Assembly (NCBI GenBank): GCA_011526105.1
Contig: WYAZ01000142.1
Location: 62,001 to 126,000 of the forward strand
Direction: 5' to 3'
Length of the DNA: 64,000 nucleotides
Source of the DNA: Deltaproteobacteria bacterium
GTDB lineage: Bacteria > Myxococcota > Kuafuiibacteriia > Kuafuiibacteriales > Kuafuiibacteriaceae
A program made the position numbers and the translations under genes. The notes beneath the pieces were generated by a model. It did not search any database. It worked only from the letters and a program-made list of their open reading frames with translations, and was not told the DNA's origin. Below, piece after piece: positions 58,372-64,000 of this stretch; within the stretch, counting starts at the first letter, position 1; each line of letters begins with the position of its first letter.

Positions 58372-61323
58372 TCAGCCGAGATAGTAAACCAGCCCGTACA
58401 CGACCCCTCCCGCCATCAGACCGGCGACGAGATCGTCGAGCATCACGCCCCAGGCGCCGCCGACGTTCCGATCGAGCCAACCCACCGGGCCGGGCTTCCA
58501 GATGTCGAACAGGCGAAAGAAGACGAAGCCGGCCACGGCCGCTCCGAAGGACCAAGGCACGAAAGCGAGCGCCATGAGCAGACCCACGAGCTCGTCCACG
58601 ACGACCTCGCTCGGATCCTCGTCTCGCCCGCTCCTCACGAGGTACTGGTGCACGAACCAGGTGGAGACCAAGAAGACCGCGCCGGCAAACACAACCCGAA
58701 TCCACGGATCGACGAACGAGACCACGAACGCCAGCGGAAGCGCGGCGACGGTGCCCACCGTGCCCGGGGCCTTCTTGGCCCAACCCGCGCCAAGCACGGT
58801 CGAGACATCGGCGCTGACTCGGTCGAACCAGGTCGAGAGCAGCGAGAGCCCCGCCAGCCGCTCATGCCTCACGGCCCGAAGGCCGAGCCAGGAGGTGAGC
58901 CACACCAGTGAGGCCAACAGGCTGAGTACGAGACCCACGATGGCGACCTGGCCGATCGAACGCAGCCCGGGGTGGTGGGCGAAGAGAAGCGCGCCAAAAC
59001 CCATGGCGGTGGTGGCGATGGAGCCGACGATGGCACCTCGCGTCTCGAGGATGGCGGCCACGAGGCCCTGGTTCGTGTCCGCTCCGCGCAGCACCATGTG
59101 AATGCCCGCGTCGACCGCGATGCCAAACAGAATGGGCAGGCCGATGATGTTGAGATAGTTGAGTTCAATGCCGAGCAGGGACACCGCCCCAAGGGTGCCG
59201 AACACGGTGAGCACGGCCGGGAGGAAGCAGACCACCGAGATGACGAAGCGCCCGAGCAGCAGCCAGATGGAGAGGAACACCAGCAGCATCGTGATCAAGC
59301 TGACTTTGGGTGACTCGGTGAAGATGAGGGTGAGGACGTCCGCCAGGATCATGGCCTCGGCGGCGGCGGAGATCGTCTTTCCGCTCGGAAGCGGGATGTC
59401 TCGTACCTCCTTGGCCATCTCCATGACCTTCTTGCCGTCGCTGAGGGAGACGGAGGGGAACGCGAGCACGACGCCGGTCTCGGGCGTGCCGGTGCGGGTC
59501 TCGAACTGCTTCTTGATCTCGATGGGGAGATCATTTCGCCCGAAGGGCCTGGTTTCGAGCATCTCGAGCAGAAGATCGAAGCGCTCGCGGGTCTCGGGCT
59601 CGAGGGTCTCCGGGTCGAGGTTCTGGACCTTGGTCTCGAGCGCTCTGATCAAGAGCTCCTTCTCCGCTTGATCGCCGGGCACGAGATCCGCCCGCGAGAT
59701 CACGAAGTCGATGCTCGAGTCTTCTCCCGCCGCGCGGGAGCGTTCGCGAAGCGCCTCGGCGGCAGCGGCTTCGTCCGCGAGCTCGGTGAGGATGACGATG
59801 GGGGTCTGCCGATGCCCCAGGATGGAGTCCGCGATCTCATCGAGCTCGTATGCGGGCACCTCGCGGCCGTCCATGGCGGCGAAGTCGTACTGAAAGCGCG
59901 CGTCATTGCTCTGGGCGAAGAGCGCGACACCCAAGACGCAGGCGATCCAGAAGACGGCGGGCGCGGCAGCGAGACTCAGCCCAGGCAGGAAGTGGGTGGC
60001 GGTCGCTTTCGGCGTGGGTTTGTGGCTCCGCCAAGGCAGACGCTCCGAGAAACGCAACAGCGGCGGGAGGAGCAGGGCATAGACCAGCACCACCAAGAGC
60101 ACACCCGACCCGGCGAGGACCCCGAACTCGCGAAAGGCCCGGAAGTCCGAGACCGAGAGGCCGAAGAAGCCGATGGAGGTCGTGAGCGCGGCGAGCACGA
60201 CCGCCTGGCCGGTCTCGGTGAAAGCCACACGAATGGCCGCCTCCTCGGAGAGCCCGATGGCGCGCTCATGCTCGTAGCGGTGGAGCAGATGGATGCCGTG
60301 GTCGATGCCGAGCCCGAGCAGGATGGAGCCAGCGAACGCGGTCAGGATGTTGAGCACCCCAAACAGCACCGCCGCCAAGCCGAAGGTAAAGAGCAAGCCC
60401 ACGCCCAGCGGCAGCACCAGGAGGCCGACCGAAGCAAGACGACGAAAGTGGGCAAACAAGTAGGCCACGACAAAGAGCAGCGCGAGCAGCGAGGTGAGCT
60501 TCACGTCTCCACCCACGACCTCTTGCTGCTCCTGGTACTTTTTGTAGCGGCCTCCGATGCGGACCCGGATGTCCGGCCCATACTTCTGGGGATCGAGCCC
60601 CGCTATCGCCGACTCGACGCGAGCGATCACTTCTTTGGCCACTCGGAAGTCCGAGGCCGAACCCTCGGGCTTGATGAAGATCGCGATGGCGCGGTCCTTC
60701 TCATTGATGAAGTACGGATCCGATCGCCGCTCCGTGGGCGCGAACTTCTCGCCCGCGTACTTCGAGAGCACGTCGGAGAAGTCGAGCGAGGGTGGACCCT
60801 CTTCCGTGAGATCGACGTACAGCGGGTTGAGCTTCTGCTTCTCGTAGTTCACGCGGGCGTGGATGCGGTCGGTGACGTCTTCGAGGTCTTCGAGGCTCAG
60901 GTAGTAGAGCGCGTGCGTCCGAAAGAAGTCGTCGGGCCTCCGATGGTTCACGTAGGCGATGTCCGGGAGCTTGCTCGCCTTCTCCGCGAGGTCGTCGGCG
61001 AAGCGCCGAAGCGCTTCGGGTTCGGCGTTCTCGGCGATGACGAGCACGTAGCCGATGGAGCCAAAGCGCGCCTTGAGCAGCTCCACGTCCTTGACGCTCT
61101 GAAACGACGGCGGGAGCAGCGCCTCGAGGTTGGTGTCGATCCTGAGATGCCTCGCTTGCACGAAGGCGAGGGCAGCCACCACGGTGAGAAGCAGGACCGT
61201 CGAGATTGGCCTGCGGTACGAGAGCATGGCCAGGCTCGCGAGCGTGCGGTCCAGCAGCCGGGCCACCGGACTCAGCGCGAGTCTTGGCGTTTTGAGATGA
61301 GCTCTAGTCGGATCGTTTGTCAT
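58372..61323 (-). CDS. MMPL/RND-family lipid exporter fused to PgpA-type phosphatase
   Basis: 983 residues from ATG 61323, overlapping the upstream gene by 20 bp. Residues ~1-840 are an MMPL (RND) transporter: one N-terminal helix, a periplasmic loop with LPPSFQSVKDVELLKARFGS, two six-helix bundles, and the proton-relay type motifs LLGLGIDHGIHLLHRYEHE and FGIAVDAGIHMVLR. The last ~141 residues (DNA 58375-58797) are a complete PgpA domain: GAGWAKKAPGTVGTVAALPL, DPSEVVVDELVG, FRLFDIWKPGPVGWLDR and GVMLDDLVAGL. PgpA phosphatases dephosphorylate phosphatidylglycerophosphate or, in inositol-lipid loci, phosphatidylinositol phosphate. I know no such fusion. Confidence 0.9.
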   Translation of the reverse strand: MTNDPTRAHLKTPRLALSPVARLLDRTLASLAMLSYRRPISTVLLLTVVAALAFVQARHLRIDTNLEALLPPSFQSVKDVELLKARFGSIGYVLVIAENAEPEALRRFADDLAEKASKLPDIAYVNHRRPDDFFRTHALYYLSLEDLEDVTDRIHARVNYEKQKLNPLYVDLTEEGPPSLDFSDVLSKYAGEKFAPTERRSDPYFINEKDRAIAIFIKPEGSASDFRVAKEVIARVESAIAGLDPQKYGPDIRVRIGGRYKKYQEQQEVVGGDVKLTSLLALLFVVAYLFAHFRRLASVGLLVLPLGVGLLFTFGLAAVLFGVLNILTAFAGSILLGLGIDHGIHLLHRYEHERAIGLSEEAAIRVAFTETGQAVVLAALTTSIGFFGLSVSDFRAFREFGVLAGSGVLLVVLVYALLLPPLLRFSERLPWRSHKPTPKATATHFLPGLSLAAAPAVFWIACVLGVALFAQSNDARFQYDFAAMDGREVPAYELDEIADSILGHRQTPIVILTELADEAAAAEALRERSRAAGEDSSIDFVISRADLVPGDQAEKELLIRALETKVQNLDPETLEPETRERFDLLLEMLETRPFGRNDLPIEIKKQFETRTGTPETGVVLAFPSVSLSDGKKVMEMAKEVRDIPLPSGKTISAAAEAMILADVLTLIFTESPKVSLITMLLVFLSIWLLLGRFVISVVCFLPAVLTVFGTLGAVSLLGIELNYLNIIGLPILFGIAVDAGIHMVLRGADTNQGLVAAILETRGAIVGSIATTAMGFGALLFAHHPGLRSIGQVAIVGLVLSLLASLVWLTSWLGLRAVRHERLAGLSLLSTWFDRVSADVSTVLGAGWAKKAPGTVGTVAALPLAFVVSFVDPWIRVVFAGAVFLVSTWFVHQYLVRSGRDEDPSEVVVDELVGLLMALAFVPWSFGAAVAGFVFFRLFDIWKPGPVGWLDRNVGGAWGVMLDDLVAGLMAGGVVYGLVYYLG

Positions 61324-63514
61324 CGGAGAACGACACCTCGAGAATGCCTTCGTGCTTCTCCGAAGATCCCTTTTCTTCAAGGGTGGCGCGGTAGACGTGG
61401 GTGACCGGATTGCCGATCACGGATGACACCATTCGGCCGAGTAGGCCCTCCTCCTCAATGGGGGCATGGCGGCGAAGAAGTGTCCGGCTCGTGATTCGCC
61501 ACTGGCCGCCGTCCGTGTCGAGCAGGATTCGAAAGGCACGAGGCGCGCCGCTCGGTCCCTCCCGGATCTGCATCCGCTTGATCTTCAGCTCTCGCTGCTT
61601 CCCAGTGGGATTGAGCCTGAGCCAGCCCTGGACCGCCCCGGACGGCGGGTTTCGGGCGAGCAGGAGAAGGGGCTCCTCGCCTGCGACCTTTCGAAAGCGC
61701 ACCCAGCCCTTGGCGAGCTCGCGCGGCATCGCCTGCGAACGGGAGTGATCGGCGTAGCCGTGGCCGGTGAGCTTGGTGCTCTTTCCGGCGCTGATGAGCT
61801 CGAGCTTGGCGGCGGCAGCGGGGATCAAGATCTCACTCTCGAAGAACCCCTTCTCGAGCCGGGTGCTCATCGCCGGACGCCGCATGAGCTCCGCGTTGGC
61901 GTCGAGTTCGAAGCGGACCACCTCATCGCCGTGCCGGAGCTCCACCTCGAGCGGAGGTCCCAAGCTGGCGTGGCACGCGCCCATCACCAAGCGATCGCCC
62001 TTTGATTCATGACGCCACGCCTCCGAGTCCACCACGGACGAGCGGCTCTCGGCTTCTCGTCCTGGCCGGACGACGAGCACGCGGCAGCCGCCCTTGCCGT
62101 CACCGGGGCCGATGTTCGAGACGCCGAGCTGAGCGTGGACATAGGTTCCATCGGACGCATCCACGAAGAAGCTGAAGGTCTCGGCGAAGGTCTCGCTCTC
62201 CAGAACGTTCGGGCGAAAGACCGGGCTCGCTTCAGCTTCGCTCGGGGTCGACAGAAACACGAGCAGTAGCATCGAGGCGACCGGGAGCGATGATGTGTGG
62301 GGCGGTGACGCGTTCGCTTGAACGTAGACGTAGTCTCGATGCAAAGGATAGTTCCACGTGAGGAAGGTCAGGCCTCTCACAATCCACCACGCGACGAGCG
62401 GATGGAAGCCCGGCAGCAGCATGAGTGCGCCCACACCACCCGCATTCAGGAGCGCGTTGCTCGCGCTCACAAACGTGTATCGCGCCGCCTGGCCGAGGGC
62501 AGGGGCGCGGCTCTCGAAAGCCCAGATGCGGTTGATGAGGAAGTTCACAATCCCGCCGAGCACACATCCGAGCAAGGTCGAGAGCCACGCCGAGAACGCC
62601 ATCTGTTCGATGAGGACGTACACCAGCGCGAAGTCGCTCGCGGTGGCGATGACCGCAGACACGAGGTTGCGTCCGATACCGCCCACGCCCGCCGGCCGAT
62701 GCAGAAGCTGAGGTTGCGCGGGATTGAGCGCGGACATCACATGAAAGAGCCTGAAGAGAGCGGTCAGTGGAGTGGTCACGGCGAGGAGTAGGACGCCCAG
62801 GATCGCGAGCCGGTGCACTGGCGCGAGCGCGCCCGGATCGATCAAGGCTTCCACGAGAGGGCTGAAAGCGGCGGTGAGTCCGATGATCACGAGGCGCTCG
62901 GGGCGCTGCATGGTGCCCACCTTCACCTCGACCCCGAGTCCTTCGCCGCGCGCCCGTACATAGGGGACGAGGTGGGAACCACAGAGCGCCACGAGGACCG
63001 CGAGCAGCACCCAGGAGTCTCGGAAGTACCAGGCCAGACCGATGAACACAGCCGACTCGGCGTAGCGATCGAGCACGGAGTCGAAGGCGGCTCCCGCCGG
63101 TGAGGCCGCCCCCGAAGCGCGCGCGAGTCGGCCGTCGATGAAGTCGCAGGCCCCGGCAAACAGATAGAGCCAGCCGCCGAGCGCGAAGTGCCCGGCCGCG
63201 AGGGCAACGCCCGCGGCCATCGCGATCAGCACCGACAACGTGGTGATCGCGTTGGGCGGGACGGCGAGTTTCGCGAGCCCCTTCCAGAGTGGACTCATCA
63301 CCCACGCGAAGTAGTGACGAGGGGCCATGCCGATGAGCGCGGTGCTGCCGCGGGCCGTGATCTCCGAGTCCTCGAAGCGTCCTCGTCTGACCCGCCTCAA
63401 AAGATACAGCAGTAGGCCGACGAAGAAGTACGAGCCGAGCAGAAGGATTGGCCCAAGGGCGGCGACAAAAGGCCGGTGCTCCGGGGCGAACCACGACTCG
63501 AGAAGGGCTGGCAT
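61304..63514 (-). CDS. CDP-alcohol phosphatidyltransferase fused to GtrA-like domain and extracytoplasmic tail
   Basis: 736 residues; ATG 63514 is 1 nt after the upstream stop. The signature D127G128-x2-A131R132-x8-G141-x3-D145-x3-D149 is complete, so residues ~60-260 transfer a phosphatidyl group from CDP-diacylglycerol. YVRARGEGLG...GTMQRPERLVI resembles the phosphatidyl- and archaetidyl-inositol-phosphate synthase subfamily. Residues ~285-400 form a GtrA-like four-helix domain (NFLINRIWAFES; WNYPLHRDYVYV). A hydrophobic segment (410-424) precedes a ~310-residue beta-rich tail with GHGYADHSRSQAMP, similar to the GxGYxDH motif of CrtC/AttH/Svf1 proteins. Confidence 0.88.
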   Translation of the reverse strand: MPALLESWFAPEHRPFVAALGPILLLGSYFFVGLLLYLLRRVRRGRFEDSEITARGSTALIGMAPRHYFAWVMSPLWKGLAKLAVPPNAITTLSVLIAMAAGVALAAGHFALGGWLYLFAGACDFIDGRLARASGAASPAGAAFDSVLDRYAESAVFIGLAWYFRDSWVLLAVLVALCGSHLVPYVRARGEGLGVEVKVGTMQRPERLVIIGLTAAFSPLVEALIDPGALAPVHRLAILGVLLLAVTTPLTALFRLFHVMSALNPAQPQLLHRPAGVGGIGRNLVSAVIATASDFALVYVLIEQMAFSAWLSTLLGCVLGGIVNFLINRIWAFESRAPALGQAARYTFVSASNALLNAGGVGALMLLPGFHPLVAWWIVRGLTFLTWNYPLHRDYVYVQANASPPHTSSLPVASMLLLVFLSTPSEAEASPVFRPNVLESETFAETFSFFVDASDGTYVHAQLGVSNIGPGDGKGGCRVLVVRPGREAESRSSVVDSEAWRHESKGDRLVMGACHASLGPPLEVELRHGDEVVRFELDANAELMRRPAMSTRLEKGFFESEILIPAAAAKLELISAGKSTKLTGHGYADHSRSQAMPRELAKGWVRFRKVAGEEPLLLLARNPPSGAVQGWLRLNPTGKQRELKIKRMQIREGPSGAPRAFRILLDTDGGQWRITSRTLLRRHAPIEEEGLLGRMVSSVIGNPVTHVYRATLEEKGSSEKHEGILEVSFSDDKRSD

Positions 63515-63515
63515 G

Positions 63516-64000
63516 TCAGGGCTCCACCGCCGGGGCCGTCACCGCCGTGGCCGATCGGTTCGCGCGCCGACGCATGGCGGCCGAGACGAGCGCGTACGCG
63601 AGGCAGCCGTAGGCGACGCCAGCGAGCACGTCGAGCACGTAGTGATGATTGAGATAGACCGCCGCGAGACCAACCCACAACGCGAACCCCCCGGCGGCCA
63701 CGGCGAGGCCTCGTCCCATCGGCCTGGCGACCCAGAAGACGAGCGTGGGGTAGGCGCAGTGAAGCGACGGCATCGCCCCGAACACGTTGACGTTGCGCGA
63801 GTAGAAGGACGCAAACACCGAGACCCCGAAGAGCTCGTCGAAACGCGCGGTGCGGGCGGCGCTGGGGGCCGCGTCCATGACCGCTGGACCAAGCCCGTAC
63901 TGATCCACGTACCAAGGTGGGGCGGCGGGATAGAGGATGTACGTGATCATGCCCGCCACATTGACCGCCAGAAAGCCCCAAACCAGGAGCCCCATGCGCT
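63516..64000 (-). CDS. PAP2/AUR1-type inositol-phosphoceramide synthase-like protein (partial)
   Basis: Only the C-terminal ~159 residues are visible; the family is about 300, so ATG 63995 is probably internal and the gene runs past the right edge. Landmarks of the AUR1/inositolphosphotransferase branch of PAP2: YPAAPPWY, then MPSLHCAYP (catalytic His in PSLH) and YLNHHYVLDVLAG (second His and Asp). AUR1 enzymes move phosphoinositol from phosphatidylinositol to ceramide. Four hydrophobic helices are visible. The stop is 1 nt from the next start (TGACATG), so the genes are translationally linked. Confidence 0.82.
   Translation of the reverse strand, partial: RMGLLVWGFLAVNVAGMITYILYPAAPPWYVDQYGLGPAVMDAAPSAARTARFDELFGVSVFASFYSRNVNVFGAMPSLHCAYPTLVFWVARPMGRGLAVAAGGFALWVGLAAVYLNHHYVLDVLAGVAYGCLAYALVSAAMRRRANRSATAVTAPAVEP

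Noticed and set aside
59668-61404. Long plus-strand open frame (578 codons) opposite the MMPL-PgpA gene
   Set aside because: Glu/Arg/Asp-rich antisense text produced by the G/C third positions of the opposite gene; no domain or start signal.
1-64000. tRNA, rRNA, riboswitch, CRISPR or integrase/attachment sites
   Set aside because: I looked for cloverleaf-like stretches, rRNA-like text, regular repeat-spacer arrays and integrase genes and saw none I could support.

Overview
The window is high-GC DNA from what looks like a predatory or social soil/marine deltaproteobacterium of the phylum Myxococcota (Polyangia/Sandaracinaceae-like). This is inferred, not proven. The signs are many lipoproteins and Cys-rich secreted proteins with 'CGDG...CDDGN' (DUF4215) repeats, MYXO-CTERM-like tails (Gly/Cys, one hydrophobic helix, Arg cluster), Asp/Ala 'PDA' linkers, FHA-containing sigma-54 activators, a receiver-Ser/Thr-kinase fusion, frequent GTG/TTG starts and strong G/C third positions. 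No rRNA, tRNA or CRISPR array was seen.

Layout. 1-9 kb: a partial lipoprotein, the GTPase YchF, a LysM murein endopeptidase, a delta-60 repeat protein, a decayed IS3-family element, then an FHA-domain sigma-54 activator (6608-7921) coupled to a membrane protein. 9.9-32.5 kb: an accessory island of mostly unrecognised proteins. They include a catalase-like protein, a giant beta-helix/DUF4215 surface protein, an EF-hand membrane protein coupled to a DcrB/Eag-like protein, and an HD-like plus DUF1152 protein. Nine or ten island transcription units start behind sequences resembling -24/-12 sigma-54 promoters. Seven GACGC-N6-GCGKC-like half-palindromes lie 42-119 bp upstream of them. I read this as a regulon of an FHA/sigma-54 system, most simply the activator at 6.6 kb. 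32.5-38.8 kb: lipoproteins, a metzincin protease and several decayed genes. 38.9-56.5 kb: housekeeping and envelope genes (KAS III, SDR, SufE, DUF362, glutamate-type dehydrogenase, Upp, TVP38-type membrane protein) mixed with large lipoproteins.

57.8-64 kb: the most notable locus, a minus-strand operon with 1-nt, overlapping and 50-nt junctions. Its order is a PAP2/AUR1-type inositol-phosphoceramide-synthase-like protein (cut by the window edge), a CDP-alcohol phosphatidyltransferase fused to a GtrA domain and an extracytoplasmic tail, an MMPL/RND lipid exporter fused to a complete PgpA-type phosphatase, and a TlpA-like thioredoxin. The three lipid activities are those needed to make phosphatidylinositol and transfer its headgroup to ceramide. 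I therefore propose a bacterial inositol-(sphingo)lipid synthesis and export operon with unusual fusions.

Frameshifted or truncated genes recur near 5.4, 12.1, 24.3, 35.0, 36.1 and 36.8 kb. Either the accessory zones are decaying or the assembly has indels there; reads would decide.
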